From: an uncultured Clostridia bacterium
GTDB taxonomy: Bacteria > Bacillota > Clostridia > Christensenellales > Borkfalkiaceae
Reading direction: 5' to 3'
Assembly (NCBI GenBank): GCA_947631005.1
Contig: CANRJR010000003.1
Coordinates: 34,053 to 98,052 of the forward strand
Length of the DNA stretch: 64,000 nucleotides
The notes beneath the pieces were generated by a model. It worked only from the letters and a program-made list of their open reading frames with translations, ran no database searches and was not told the DNA's origin. The position numbers and the translations under genes are program-made. Position 1 is the stretch's first letter. Each line of letters begins with the position of its first letter. This document shows, one piece after another, positions 16,929 through 26,186 of this stretch.

Positions 16929-17834
16929 GTGGATATTTTCGCGCTTTTGCGGGAGAAAGACAGCACCTTGTATTTGGAGCGAGGCTTTTCGTTCGCGCGG
17001 CATACGACGATCGGATGCGGCGGACGGGCTTCGGTGGCGGCGTATCCCTCCAATCCCGCGCAGGCGTGCGCCTTGCTTTCCTATCTCGACGGCGAAAAGA
17101 TCCCGTACTGCTATCTCGGCGCGGGGGCGAACGTGTTGCCGTCGGACGAGGATTTCGACGGGGTCGTCGTGCGCTTCACCCGCATGCGCCGTCTCGCCGC
17201 GGAGGGCGACGAAGTGATCGCCGAGAGCGGCGTAACGGGCGGCGCGCTGTTGCGCTTTGCCCGCGAAAAGCGGCGGGGCGGTTTGGAATTTTTTACGGGC
17301 ATCCCCATGACGGCGGGGGGCGCGGCGGCAATGAACGCGGGCGTTTCCGAGCGGCATTGTTCCGACGTCGTAACGCGCGTCATGTGCGTCTGCCGCGGTA
17401 AAATTGCCGTTTTCGGCGAAAACGATCTTCGTTATGGCGACAAGACGAGCATTTTTCTCGAAGATGGGCTTGCCGTGCTGCGGGTGCATTTCCGTACGGC
17501 GCGTTCGGCGCGCGGGGAGATCGAACGCGAACGGGCGCGGTTTGCGGCGCGGAGAGCGTCGCTTCCCGCGGGACGGAGCATGGGTTGCGTGTTCGTCAAT
17601 CCCGCGGGACGTTCGGCGGGGGCGATCGTCGACGCATGCGGGCTGAAAGGCATATCCGTGGGCGGCGCGCGCGTCTCCGAAAAGCACGCCAACTTCATTC
17701 TCAACGAGGGGGCGACGGCGTCCGAGATCGCCGAGCTCATCGAAATTGTCAAACTTCGGGTTCTGGAAAGTACGGGGATCGCCCTGCGGGAGGAGATCAG
17801 GCGGTTGCCGCCCGTCCCGCCCGCACATACATAA
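16929..17834 (+). CDS. murB: UDP-N-acetylenolpyruvoylglucosamine reductase MurB
   Basis: MurB reduces UDP-GlcNAc-enolpyruvate with NADPH through FAD, giving UDP-MurNAc for peptidoglycan. The FAD-binding motifs are visible: HTTIGCGGRA near residue 22 and YLGAGANVLPSDE near 63, with GIPMTAGGAAAMNAG near 125. The start is GTG at 16929 behind AGGAG. At the usual catalytic Ser (GSxFxNP) this protein has Cys (MGCVFVNP, near residue 220). The C-terminal CGLKGISVGGARVSEKHANF is typical of the short, Gram-positive-type enzyme. First gene of an operon with PHP, whiA and dnaE. Confidence 0.95.
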   Translation: MDIFALLREKDSTLYLERGFSFARHTTIGCGGRASVAAYPSNPAQACALLSYLDGEKIPYCYLGAGANVLPSDEDFDGVVVRFTRMRRLAAEGDEVIAESGVTGGALLRFAREKRRGGLEFFTGIPMTAGGAAAMNAGVSERHCSDVVTRVMCVCRGKIAVFGENDLRYGDKTSIFLEDGLAVLRVHFRTARSARGEIERERARFAARRASLPAGRSMGCVFVNPAGRSAGAIVDACGLKGISVGGARVSEKHANFILNEGATASEIAELIEIVKLRVLESTGIALREEIRRLPPVPPAHT

Positions 17835-17864
17835 GAGGCGGCGCAACGCCGCAAGGCTGACAAT

Positions 17865-18635
17865 ATGAAACTTACCGCAGATTATCATACGCATACCAAA
17901 TATTCGGACGCGGAAACGACCGTGCTCGAAAACGTACGCCGCGCAAAGGAGATCGGGCTAAAAGAGATCGCGATCACCGAGCACGGCTACTCGCATTGGT
18001 TTTACGGCATCAAGCGCAAGGAGACAGAGAAGTGGCTCGGCGAGCTCGAAGCGGCGCGGCGGGAGACGGGAATGACCGTGCTCGCGGGCATGGAAAACAA
18101 CATCCGCGGCATTTCGGGGCTGTGCGATTTCACCGAAAAGGACTACGAAAAATTCGATATCTATTTGGCGGGCGTCCATTCCGCCGCCCATTTCGATACG
18201 ATGAAAGATTGGTATTTTTTCATCGCGAGCTGGTGGCGGTTCATCCTGCACATGAAGCCGACCAAGGGGCAGATCCGACACGCGACGCAGACGTATATCC
18301 GTTCCATCGAACGCAATCCCATCGACATTCTCACCCATCTCAACCATTGCTGTTTCGCCGACGTTGTGGAAGTGGCAAAATGCTGCCGCGATTACGGAAC
18401 ATATCTCGAAATCAGTGCGAAGAAACAGCATTTGACCGACGACGAACTGTGCGAAGTCGCGGCGACGGGCGTGCGCTTCGTCGTCAATTCCGACGCGCAT
18501 TCCGTCGACAAGATCGGCGACGCAACGCTCGCCGAAGAGCAGATCGCGCGGGTGGGCATACCGCTCACCCAAATCGACAATATCGACGGCAAAAAACCGC
18601 GTTTCCGCTTTGCCGAATACAAAAAACACATGTGA
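17865..18635 (+). CDS. PHP-domain phosphoesterase
   Basis: A 256-residue metal-dependent phosphoesterase of the PHP family. The first metal-binding motif is HTHTKYSD (residues 8-15), then EHGY near 44, GVHSAAH near 105, HLNHC near 158 and NSDAH near 207. Relatives include histidinol phosphatase HisK and the YcdX/YtvI-type enzymes. PHP genes between murB and whiA are common in Clostridia, but their substrate is not known. It ends eight bases before whiA. Confidence 0.85.
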   Translation: MKLTADYHTHTKYSDAETTVLENVRRAKEIGLKEIAITEHGYSHWFYGIKRKETEKWLGELEAARRETGMTVLAGMENNIRGISGLCDFTEKDYEKFDIYLAGVHSAAHFDTMKDWYFFIASWWRFILHMKPTKGQIRHATQTYIRSIERNPIDILTHLNHCCFADVVEVAKCCRDYGTYLEISAKKQHLTDDELCEVAATGVRFVVNSDAHSVDKIGDATLAEEQIARVGIPLTQIDNIDGKKPRFRFAEYKKHM

Positions 18636-18642
18636 GATCGCC

Positions 18643-19512
18643 ATGGCAAACTTTTCGAGCGAGATCAGGCGGGAATTGCTCGCGCCGCCACGCAGCCGCG
18701 ACGAAATGCTGTCCGAACTGCGCGCCCTCCTCTTAACGGGGGGAACGGCGGGCAGCCGCATCGTCTTTACCAGCGAGGACGAGCGCGTGGCGGAACTGTT
18801 CGTCACGCTGATGGAGCGCGCGTTCGGCGTTGCCGTGCGGCTCACGGGAGCGTCGCTCGACCCGCGCCAAAAGCGGGACAAGATCACCTTTTCCTACGAA
18901 GAGGAGAACGCCGCCGCCCTCTCTTCCGAAATTTTCGGCGTGCGGGATAATGTCCCGTGCAGGATCGCCTTTCTTCGCGGCGCGTTCCTCGGGGGCGGGA
19001 GCTGTACCCTGCCGCGCGAGGGCGCAAAGACGGGCTATCATCTCGAATTTGTGTTTCCCGACGAAGAGAGCGCGGAAGAGTTCTGCGAGCTGTTGGACGC
19101 GCTTCAACTCATAGGCAGTGTCGTCATGCGGGGCGACCGCGCCGTCGTCTACTGCAAGAGCAGGGAGGCGATCGGGGACTTTCTCTCCGTCGTACAGGCG
19201 GACGGCGCGCTGAAAACGCTCGAACAGGTGTCCGCGGCGCGGGAGGCGAGCAACAACGAAAACCGCGTGGGAAACTGCCTCGCGGGCAATGCCGACAAGG
19301 CGGCGATCGCGAGCGCGGCGCAGACGATGGCAATCTCCGAGCTCGATCAAAGCGGCGTTTTGGCGGAGCTTCCCGAGCCCTTGCGCGCCGTGGGATATGC
19401 GCGGCTTTGCTCTCCCGAACTTTCGATGGGGGAACTCGCGGAAAAACTCAACATCACGAAGAGTTGTCTCGCCCACCGTCTCCGCAGACTGATGCGTCTT
19501 GCGGGTCGGTAA
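18643..19512 (+). CDS. whiA: sporulation/cell-division regulator WhiA
   Basis: WhiA is a DNA-binding protein of Gram-positive bacteria with a degenerate LAGLIDADG homing-endonuclease-like domain and a C-terminal helix-turn-helix; it affects cell division and chromosome segregation. Visible motifs are FSSEIRRELLA at the N-terminus, AFLRGAFLGGGSCTLP near residue 110, the inter-domain VSAAREASNNENRVGNC near 200-215, and the helix-turn-helix SMGELAEKLNITKSCLAHRL at the C-terminus. I choose ATG 18643, which gives the family N-terminus; ATG 18610 lies inside the PHP gene. Length 289 residues is slightly short. Confidence 0.93.
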   Translation: MANFSSEIRRELLAPPRSRDEMLSELRALLLTGGTAGSRIVFTSEDERVAELFVTLMERAFGVAVRLTGASLDPRQKRDKITFSYEEENAAALSSEIFGVRDNVPCRIAFLRGAFLGGGSCTLPREGAKTGYHLEFVFPDEESAEEFCELLDALQLIGSVVMRGDRAVVYCKSREAIGDFLSVVQADGALKTLEQVSAAREASNNENRVGNCLAGNADKAAIASAAQTMAISELDQSGVLAELPEPLRAVGYARLCSPELSMGELAEKLNITKSCLAHRLRRLMRLAGR

Positions 19513-19543
19513 GGCGCGACCGAAATACGACAGAGGGTGATTT

Positions 19544-22500
19544 ATGACCGATTTCGTACATCTTCATCTTCATACCGAATACAGTCTGCTCGACGGTGCG
19601 GTCAAAGTGGACGATCTCGTGCGCCATTGCAAGGAAAACGGGATCGACACGGTTGCCGTGACCGACCACGGCAACATGTATTGTTCGCTTCGCTTTGCGG
19701 AAAAGTGCAAGAAAAACAACATCAAATCCATCATCGGCTGCGAATTTTACGTCGTGGACGACTTGAAGTCGCGCATCGACCAGCACGCCGACCACCTCAT
19801 TCTGCTCGCCAAAAATAAGACGGGGTACATCAATCTCGTCCAGCTCGACTCGCTCGCCTTTGTCGACGGCTATTACTACCGCCCGCGCATCGACTATACC
19901 ACGCTCAAACAGCATACCGACGGGGTGATCTGCCTCTCTGCCTGCCTTGCGGGACGCATTCCGCGCCTCTTGCTTGCGGGGGAGTATGAAGCCGCAAAGA
20001 CGTTCGCGCTTTCCATGAAAGAGGCGTTCGGCGAGGATTTTTATATCGAGATTCAAGATCACGGCATTCCCGAACAGAAGAAGATCTTGCCGCTTCTCGT
20101 GCGCCTTGCGGAGGAGACGGGGATCGAGCTCGTCGCCACCAACGACGTGCACTACCTCAACAAAGAGGATTGGGAGATGCAGGACGTTTTGATGTGCATC
20201 CAGACCAAGCGGACGCTCGACGATCCCGCCCGCATGAAGATGTCCACGCACGAATTTTACATGAAATCGGGCGACGAAATGGCGGCACTTTTTCCCAACC
20301 TGCCGCAGGCGATCCGCAACACCCGTGTCATCGCAGACAAAGTTTCCGACGTCGATACGCCGTTCAACCTCAAATCCGATGGTACGCCCGTCTACGATAA
20401 AACGCTCATTCCGCTCTACACCGCCGACGACGGAACGCCGTCGCCCGAATATCTCACCCGCCTCACGTGGGAGGGCTTACCCAAGCGGTACGACCCCGTG
20501 ACCGAGGAGATCAGACAGCGCGCGGAATACGAGCTCAAAGTGATCATCGACATGGGATTCGCCGATTACTTCCTCATCGTTTGGGACTACATAAATTGGT
20601 CGCGGCTTCACGATATTCCCGTAGGACCGGGGCGCGGCTCTGGCGTCGGGAGCATCGTCGCCTACGCCATCGGCATTACCAATGTCGACCCGCTTCGGTA
20701 CGATCTGCTCTTCGAGCGGTTTCTCAATCCCGACCGCGTCTCCATGCCCGACTTCGACGTCGACTTCTGCACGGCGCGGCGGGGGGAGACCATCGAATAT
20801 GTGCGCAGACGCTATCATCCCGAGAACGTGGCGCAGATCGTCACGTTCGGGACGCTCGCTTCCCGCGCCGTCATCAAAGACGTCGGGCGGGTCATGCGCG
20901 TTCCGTACGCCGAGACCGACCGCGTGACCAAGCTCATGGACGGGCGGTCGACCATCCGCGAACTGCTCGGGCTGAACATCGAGGCGTGCCGCAAGAAGTA
21001 TAAGGAGACGGAGGGCGACCCCGAAAAGCACGACGAGGCGGCGAAAAAGCTCGCCGAACAGGAGGGCAAGCGCAATCCCGAATTTGTGGAGATCTACGAG
21101 ACGGACGAGACGTTGAAGCGGGTCATCGACATGGGCTTGAAGCTCGAAGGCATGCCGCGCAACACCTCAATGCACGCCGCGGGCGTCGTCATTTGCCGCA
21201 AGCGCATTGCCGACAACGTTCCGCTTTCGCGCAACGGCGAGGACATCACGACGCAGTTCGACATGAAAGAGGTGGAGTCCATCGGAATGCTCAAAATGGA
21301 CTTCCTCGCGCTCACGACGCTCACCGACATCAAAAAGGCATGCGACTATATTTTGGAAGATACGGGCGTGGCAGTCGAGTTCGGGCAGGAATGCGACGAC
21401 CCCAAGGCGTACGAGCTCATCTCCGAGGGGGATACCGACGCGGTGTTCCAGCTTGAACAGGGGGGCATGAAGCGGTTCATGAAACAGTTGCAGCCCACCT
21501 GTCTCGAAGATCTCATCGCGGGCATCTCGCTCTACCGCCCGGGTCCCATGGACTTCATTCCCGACTATCTCAAAAACCGCGCCGATCCCGCGCATATCCA
21601 TTATCTTACGCCGCTTTTGAAGCCCATTCTCGAAAAGACGTACGGCGTGATCATCTACCAAGAGCAGGTCATGCAGATCTTCCAGAACCTTGCGGGCTAT
21701 TCGCTCGGACAGGCAGATCTCGTCCGCCGCGCCATGGCGAAAAAGCACCGTTCCGAGCTGATGGCGCAAAAGGATAAATTCATCTACGGCGATCTCGATA
21801 AGGTTGTCGGGAAAGATAAAGACGGCAACCCCGTTATGGGGAATATTTCGGGTTGCGTCTCCAAGGGCATTCCGCCCGAAGTCGCCGCCGAGCTCTTCGC
21901 GCAAATGGAGAGCTTCGCCTCGTACGCTTTCAACAAATCGCACGCCGCGGCGTACGCCGTTGTCACCTACCAGACCGCCTATCTCAAAAAGTACTATCCC
22001 AAAGAGTTCCTCGCGGGCGTGCTCAACAACCGTATCGACAAGATCGACGAGATCGCGAAATACATCGTCTACATGAAAGAAAAGGGGATCAAGGTCTACC
22101 CGCCCGACGTGAACACCTCCAAAGCCTACTTCTCGGTGCAGGGCGACGGGTTGCGCATCGGACTTTGCGCGTTGCGCGGCGTCGGGATCGCGGCGATGGA
22201 GAGCATCATGCGGGAACGAGACGAGAACGGGAAGTTTTCGGACTTCTCCGATTTCCTCATGCGGTGTACGAAATTCGTCAACAAACGCATGGTGGAGGCG
22301 TTGATCTTCGGCGGCGCGTTCGACAGCATGGGCAAGCGGCGGTCGCAGTACGAGGCGGTCTACGAGGAGCTCATGCGGCGGATCGCGGGGATCGACAAGC
22401 AGAAGGCGAGCGCGCAAATGTCGCTGTTCGGCGACATCATCGAGGAAAACGCCCCCGAAGTCATCTATCCCGACCTCCCCGAATGGGACGCGGAGGAGCT

Positions 22501-23152
22501 GTTGTCCCGCGAAAAGTCGGTGCTCGGCGTCTACGTCAGCGGTCACCCGTTCGAGGCGTACGCGCGCTATTTCGAGAATGCGAGCTTCCACTGCGGCATG
22601 CTCGCCGATTACGAAGAGGACGAGGAGACGGGGGACAGGATCTATCACAGGATCAAGAGCGGCGACCCCGTTACCATGGGCGGGCTGGTCGCGTCCGTCA
22701 AAAAGAAGAACACCAAGGGCGGCGCGGTGATGGCGTTCGTGGGGATCGAAGATCTCTACGGGAGCGTGGAATGCGTGGCGTTCCCGCGCGTGTACGAGCG
22801 CGCGCGCGCCTTTCTCAAACAAGACGCCGTCGTGAAGATTTCGGGGAAGATCGACATTTCGCCCGACAAAGCACCGTCTGTCATCGTCGATACGATCGAG
22901 GAATTCCGTCTGCCCGAGGAGAAAAAGCCGCAGCCCCAAGAGACGGGCGAAAGCGTCCTTTGGCTGGACGCCCGCGGGTTGAGCGAGGAGGAATTTGGGG
23001 AATTTGCCGAAATGCTCGCGGAATACCCGGGGAAGCAGACCGCCGTCGTGTTGCGGGAAGGGAAGCGATTCCGCGCCCGCGTCAACCTCAACCGCGCCTT
23101 TTCTGCGGAACTTCGCGCATTTTTGCCCGAAAGCGCGGTAAAATTACAATAA
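19544..23152 (+). CDS. dnaE: DNA polymerase III subunit alpha, DnaE
   Basis: A replicative or lagging-strand C-family DNA polymerase of 1,202 residues. The N-terminal PHP domain opens with HLHLHTEYSLLDG; the palm carries the catalytic acidic cluster PDFDVDF near residue 402 and, upstream, GPGRGSGVGSIVAY. The thumb/fingers region includes SLYRPGPMDFIPDY and QEQVMQIFQNLAGYSLGQAD. A helix-hairpin-helix and a C-terminal OB fold (GGLVASVKKKNTKGGAVMAF) follow. In Firmicutes this enzyme works beside PolC. It sits last in the murB operon and just before pfkA, a common clostridial order. GAGGGTG precedes the ATG. Confidence 0.97.
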   Translation: MTDFVHLHLHTEYSLLDGAVKVDDLVRHCKENGIDTVAVTDHGNMYCSLRFAEKCKKNNIKSIIGCEFYVVDDLKSRIDQHADHLILLAKNKTGYINLVQLDSLAFVDGYYYRPRIDYTTLKQHTDGVICLSACLAGRIPRLLLAGEYEAAKTFALSMKEAFGEDFYIEIQDHGIPEQKKILPLLVRLAEETGIELVATNDVHYLNKEDWEMQDVLMCIQTKRTLDDPARMKMSTHEFYMKSGDEMAALFPNLPQAIRNTRVIADKVSDVDTPFNLKSDGTPVYDKTLIPLYTADDGTPSPEYLTRLTWEGLPKRYDPVTEEIRQRAEYELKVIIDMGFADYFLIVWDYINWSRLHDIPVGPGRGSGVGSIVAYAIGITNVDPLRYDLLFERFLNPDRVSMPDFDVDFCTARRGETIEYVRRRYHPENVAQIVTFGTLASRAVIKDVGRVMRVPYAETDRVTKLMDGRSTIRELLGLNIEACRKKYKETEGDPEKHDEAAKKLAEQEGKRNPEFVEIYETDETLKRVIDMGLKLEGMPRNTSMHAAGVVICRKRIADNVPLSRNGEDITTQFDMKEVESIGMLKMDFLALTTLTDIKKACDYILEDTGVAVEFGQECDDPKAYELISEGDTDAVFQLEQGGMKRFMKQLQPTCLEDLIAGISLYRPGPMDFIPDYLKNRADPAHIHYLTPLLKPILEKTYGVIIYQEQVMQIFQNLAGYSLGQADLVRRAMAKKHRSELMAQKDKFIYGDLDKVVGKDKDGNPVMGNISGCVSKGIPPEVAAELFAQMESFASYAFNKSHAAAYAVVTYQTAYLKKYYPKEFLAGVLNNRIDKIDEIAKYIVYMKEKGIKVYPPDVNTSKAYFSVQGDGLRIGLCALRGVGIAAMESIMRERDENGKFSDFSDFLMRCTKFVNKRMVEALIFGGAFDSMGKRRSQYEAVYEELMRRIAGIDKQKASAQMSLFGDIIEENAPEVIYPDLPEWDAEELLSREKSVLGVYVSGHPFEAYARYFENASFHCGMLADYEEDEETGDRIYHRIKSGDPVTMGGLVASVKKKNTKGGAVMAFVGIEDLYGSVECVAFPRVYERARAFLKQDAVVKISGKIDISPDKAPSVIVDTIEEFRLPEEKKPQPQETGESVLWLDARGLSEEEFGEFAEMLAEYPGKQTAVVLREGKRFRARVNLNRAFSAELRAFLPESAVKLQ

Positions 23153-23182
23153 AGTTTTTCACAACAAAAAAACAAAAACCCC

Positions 23183-23211
23183 TTTTCTTTTTGCGCGGAA
23201 TCTGTTATAAT
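23183..23211 (+). promoter_or_regulatory. promoter of pfkA
   Basis: Perfect TATAAT (23206-23211) with a poor -35 (TTTTCT, 17 bases upstream). An AT-rich leader and CGGAGG RBS follow. Confidence 0.55.
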
Positions 23212-23249
23212 TATTTCGATAAAAACAAAAGGGGAAACGGAGGATCATT

Positions 23250-24212
23250 ATGAAGCGTATTGGTTTATTGACAAGCGGCGGCGACGCGCCCGGTATGAAC
23301 GCCGCGATTCGCGCGGTCGTGCGGACGGCGATCTATTACGGCATGGAAGTCTACGGGATCGAGCGCGGCTATGCGGGTCTGATCGACGATACGATGATGC
23401 CCATGGAAATGCGCAGCGTCTCCGACATCGTCCAGCGCGGCGGCACAAAACTTCGCACGGCGCGCTGTCTCGAAATGCTCACCGTCGACGGGCAGAAAAA
23501 AGCCGTCGCTACGCTCGAAAAGCGGGGGATCGAGGGGCTCGTCGTCATCGGCGGCGACGGTTCGTTCCGCGGCGCGAAGTGCCTCACCGAAAATTACGGC
23601 ATTCCCACCATCGGCATTCCCGGGACGATCGACAACGACTTGCAATATACCGACTATACGCTCGGGTTCGATACGGCGGTCAACACCTGCCTCGACGTCA
23701 TCAATAAACTGCGCGACACGATGAACTCGCACGAGCGCATCTCCGTCGTCGAGGTCATGGGGCGGCATTGCGGCGACATCGCGCTCTACGTGGGGATCAC
23801 CTCGGGCGCGGAGATCATTGTCGTTCCCGAAATTTCCTACGATTTAGACGACATCGTCATGCGCATCAACCGTTCCCGCGCGAACGGAAAGCATTCCAAC
23901 ATCATCGTCGTTGCCGAGGGGGCGACGAGCGCGGACGCGTTTGCCAAGCAGTTGCAGGAAGTCACGACGTATTCGGTGCGCGCCACCAACATCGGGCACA
24001 TCCAGCGCGGCGGCTCGCCCTCGATGGCAGACAGAATGCTCGCGGCGCAGTTCGGTAACAAGGCGGTGCGCCTGCTCAAAGACGGCATCGGCAACCGCGT
24101 CGTCGGCATTCATAAAAACGAGATCATCGACATGGACATCATCGAGGCTGTCTCCATGAAGAAGAAGTTCAATTACGAGCTTTACGAGACCCTGCAAATG
24201 ATCTCCCTGTGA
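23250..24212 (+). CDS. pfkA: ATP-dependent 6-phosphofructokinase
   Basis: PfkA phosphorylates fructose 6-phosphate, the committed step of glycolysis. Visible are the ATP loop TSGGDAPGMNAAIRAVVR at residues 8-25, GGDGSFRGA near 103 (Gly-Asp-Gly at the third position indicates ATP rather than pyrophosphate use), the catalytic loop GIPGTIDNDLQYTDYTLGFD near 125 and MGRHCGDIA near 170. Length 320 is standard for the tetrameric allosteric enzyme. Own promoter, directly after dnaE. Confidence 0.97.
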   Translation: MKRIGLLTSGGDAPGMNAAIRAVVRTAIYYGMEVYGIERGYAGLIDDTMMPMEMRSVSDIVQRGGTKLRTARCLEMLTVDGQKKAVATLEKRGIEGLVVIGGDGSFRGAKCLTENYGIPTIGIPGTIDNDLQYTDYTLGFDTAVNTCLDVINKLRDTMNSHERISVVEVMGRHCGDIALYVGITSGAEIIVVPEISYDLDDIVMRINRSRANGKHSNIIVVAEGATSADAFAKQLQEVTTYSVRATNIGHIQRGGSPSMADRMLAAQFGNKAVRLLKDGIGNRVVGIHKNEIIDMDIIEAVSMKKKFNYELYETLQMISL

Positions 24213-24222
24213 TGTTTCTGAC

Positions 24223-24252
24223 AAAATTTGTATTCCGTTCACAAATTTTTTG
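24223..24252 (+). terminator. weak AT-rich terminator after pfkA
   Basis: AAAATTTGT and ACAAATTTT form a perfect 9-bp stem around a 9-base loop and run into further T. Low GC makes it weak. Confidence 0.4.
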
Positions 24253-24262
24253 CGGAAAACAC

Positions 24263-24290
24263 TTGAATTTTTCGGTGCAAACCGTATAAT
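24263..24290 (+). promoter_or_regulatory. promoter of the fruK-HD unit
   Basis: TTGAAT (24263-24268), 16 bases, TATAAT (24285-24290). Confidence 0.7.
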
Positions 24291-24350
24291 AGAATCGTAA
24301 ACAAAGTGACGCAATGCGACGCAAGGGGCGGCGCGCGTGGAGGGGTAAGT

Positions 24351-25274
24351 ATGATTTTAACGGTATGTTTGAGCCCGAGCGTAGACGTTACGGTCGAGCT
24401 TGATTCGCTGAATATCGGAAAGGTGAACGTCGTAAAGAGTAAGACGTTCTCGTTTACGGGAAAGGCGATCAACGTGGCGATCGGCGTGGCGCGCTTGGGC
24501 GCGGAAGTCCAGGCAACGGGCTTTATGTACAACGAAAACGGCGCGATGTTCGAACGCGCGCTGGACCGCGAGGGCGTACCGTTCTCTTTCGTTTGGAACA
24601 GCGGCAGAGTGCGTGAAAATTACAAGTGTATCGACAAAAAGTCCATGCTCACCGAGATCAACGACATCGGCGAGCAGGTCGGCGCGGATAAACTCGTCGA
24701 GCTCATGCAAATGATCCAGAGTTTTTCCCAGCGTTCGGACGTTACCGTCATTTCGGGCGGATTGCCCCGCGGCGTCGACGCAAGCTACTACCGCGAGATC
24801 TTCCGCGCCGTCGATCCCAAGTCGCTTCGCATCGCCGACACCGAGGGGGCGAAACTCTTTGCCGCCCTCGAAGCGGGGATCGACCTCGTAAAGCCCAATC
24901 TCGAAGAGCTCGAAGAAACGCTCGGCAGGGAGCTCAACACGCAGGACGAAATGCTTCGCGCCTGCCGCGAACTGCTCGACCGCGGCGCAAAGACGGTGCT
25001 TCTGTCGCTCGGCAAAGACGGGGCGATCATCACGGACGGGTCGAAGAATTACTATTGTAAGAGCATCAACGTTGCCGTCAATTCCACGGTCGGCGCGGGG
25101 GACGGCATGGTCGCCGCCGCCGCGGTGATGATGCAACAGGGCGCGTCGTTGCCCGATATCCTGCGCGCGGGGGTCGCGGCGGGAACGGCGACGGTCACCA
25201 CGTTCGGGACGATTTCTTTCATCAAGAAAAAGTACGAAGAGATTTTCGGCAGTTTGAGCGTTACGGAGTTTTAA
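24351..25274 (+). CDS. PfkB-family kinase, 1-phosphofructokinase-like
   Basis: A 307-residue sugar-phosphate kinase of the PfkB/ribokinase superfamily, closest in layout to FruK and tagatose-6-phosphate kinase LacC. The N-terminus (MILTVCLSPSVDVTVELDSL) matches the VTLNPAID start of that branch, the substrate loop reads FTGKAINVAIGVARLG where FruK usually has GGKGINV, and the C-terminal anion hole and catalytic Asp are GAGDGM near residue 250. No fructose PTS genes are nearby, so the exact substrate is unsure. ATG 24351 follows GGAGGGG; the frame is open from 24306. Followed after 20 bases by the HD gene. Confidence 0.82.
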   Translation: MILTVCLSPSVDVTVELDSLNIGKVNVVKSKTFSFTGKAINVAIGVARLGAEVQATGFMYNENGAMFERALDREGVPFSFVWNSGRVRENYKCIDKKSMLTEINDIGEQVGADKLVELMQMIQSFSQRSDVTVISGGLPRGVDASYYREIFRAVDPKSLRIADTEGAKLFAALEAGIDLVKPNLEELEETLGRELNTQDEMLRACRELLDRGAKTVLLSLGKDGAIITDGSKNYYCKSINVAVNSTVGAGDGMVAAAAVMMQQGASLPDILRAGVAAGTATVTTFGTISFIKKKYEEIFGSLSVTEF

Positions 25275-25294
25275 GGGGGAGCGGAGTTTTTAGC

Positions 25295-25960
25295 ATGTTG
25301 GATCTTGAAACGATCAAAGCGGATGAAGAAGTCATTACCATTATGGAAATGACGCGGACTTCCATCGAGGCTCTGGGATTTACCGAACATTCCCGTCGCC
25401 ATTGTTCCATCGTCAGCAAGTGGACGGGGGAGATCTTGCGCGGGCTCGGGAAACCGCCCGAACGGGTACAGCTCGCGGAGATCGCGGGATATTTGCACGA
25501 CATCGGCAACTGCGTCAACCGCCAAGACCACGCCCAGAGCGGCGCGATCCTCGCCTACAATATTTTGAAGCGCATGGGCATGGACACACAGTCGGCGTCG
25601 GCTGTCATGCTCGCGATCGGAAACCACGACGAGCACTACGGCACGCCCGTCTCCGACATTTCGAGCGCGCTCATCATCGCCGACAAGGCGGACGTGCACA
25701 AGAGCCGCGTAAAGAAGCCCATTGAGAACGTTTTGAGCGCGAACATCCACGACCGCGTGAATCTCGCCGCCGAGCGTTCCTATCTCACGGTCGACCGCGC
25801 GCGCGACAGCATCGCGCTCAATATCGAGATCGACACGGCGATCTGTTCGGTGATGGATTACTTTGAGATCTACTTTTCGCGCATGCAGCTTTGCCGCAAA
25901 GCCGCGGAGTTCCTCGGGTGCAAATTCAGCCTCATCATCAACGACACGCGCCTCGTTTGA
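25295..25960 (+). CDS. HD-domain phosphohydrolase
   Basis: A 221-residue protein with the HD metal site: H in RRHCSIVSKW near residue 35, YLHDIGN at 66-72, GNHDEHYG near 109 and a later Asp in ADKAD near 131. HD proteins hydrolyse phosphate esters or nucleotides; this subgroup has no assigned substrate. It lies in an operon with the fruK-like kinase. GGGGGAGCGG precedes the ATG. Confidence 0.8.
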   Translation: MLDLETIKADEEVITIMEMTRTSIEALGFTEHSRRHCSIVSKWTGEILRGLGKPPERVQLAEIAGYLHDIGNCVNRQDHAQSGAILAYNILKRMGMDTQSASAVMLAIGNHDEHYGTPVSDISSALIIADKADVHKSRVKKPIENVLSANIHDRVNLAAERSYLTVDRARDSIALNIEIDTAICSVMDYFEIYFSRMQLCRKAAEFLGCKFSLIINDTRLV

Positions 25961-26028
25961 GGGCGGGTTTTTGTGTAACTTTTTGCGCCTTTCGTTTCAC
26001 GGACAAAAAACGACGATTTTCGCCCAAA

Positions 26029-26076
26029 CCACAAGATATAGTGGTCGAACAAAAAATTTTTCGCAAAATCTTGCGG
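26029..26076. promoter_or_regulatory. two NrdR-like boxes upstream of nrdD
   Basis: Two 16-bp imperfect palindromes, CCACAAGATATAGTGG (26029-26044) and TCGCAAAATCTTGCGG (26061-26076), have centres 32 bp apart, three helical turns, just upstream of the -35. NrdR normally binds such tandem boxes (consensus around ACACWATATATWGTGT) to repress ribonucleotide reductase genes when dATP is high. The first box fits well, the second less so. Confidence 0.7.
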
Positions 26077-26083
26077 CAAACAC

Positions 26084-26112
26084 TTGACAAAGCATGCGCG
26101 CCGTCGTATAAT
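26084..26112 (+). promoter_or_regulatory. sigma-A promoter of nrdDG
   Basis: TTGACA (26084-26089), 17 bases, TATAAT (26107-26112). Confidence 0.85.
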
Positions 26113-26186
26113 GAGAGCGTTCCCGTTTTCGGGGACGCTTTTTTCCCGACCGGGGGGAAGGGGAATATGAACGAAGGAGCGCAGCC

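Noticed and set aside
21167..22939. A 590-codon minus-strand frame.
   Set aside because: Antisense to dnaE with no protein-like features.
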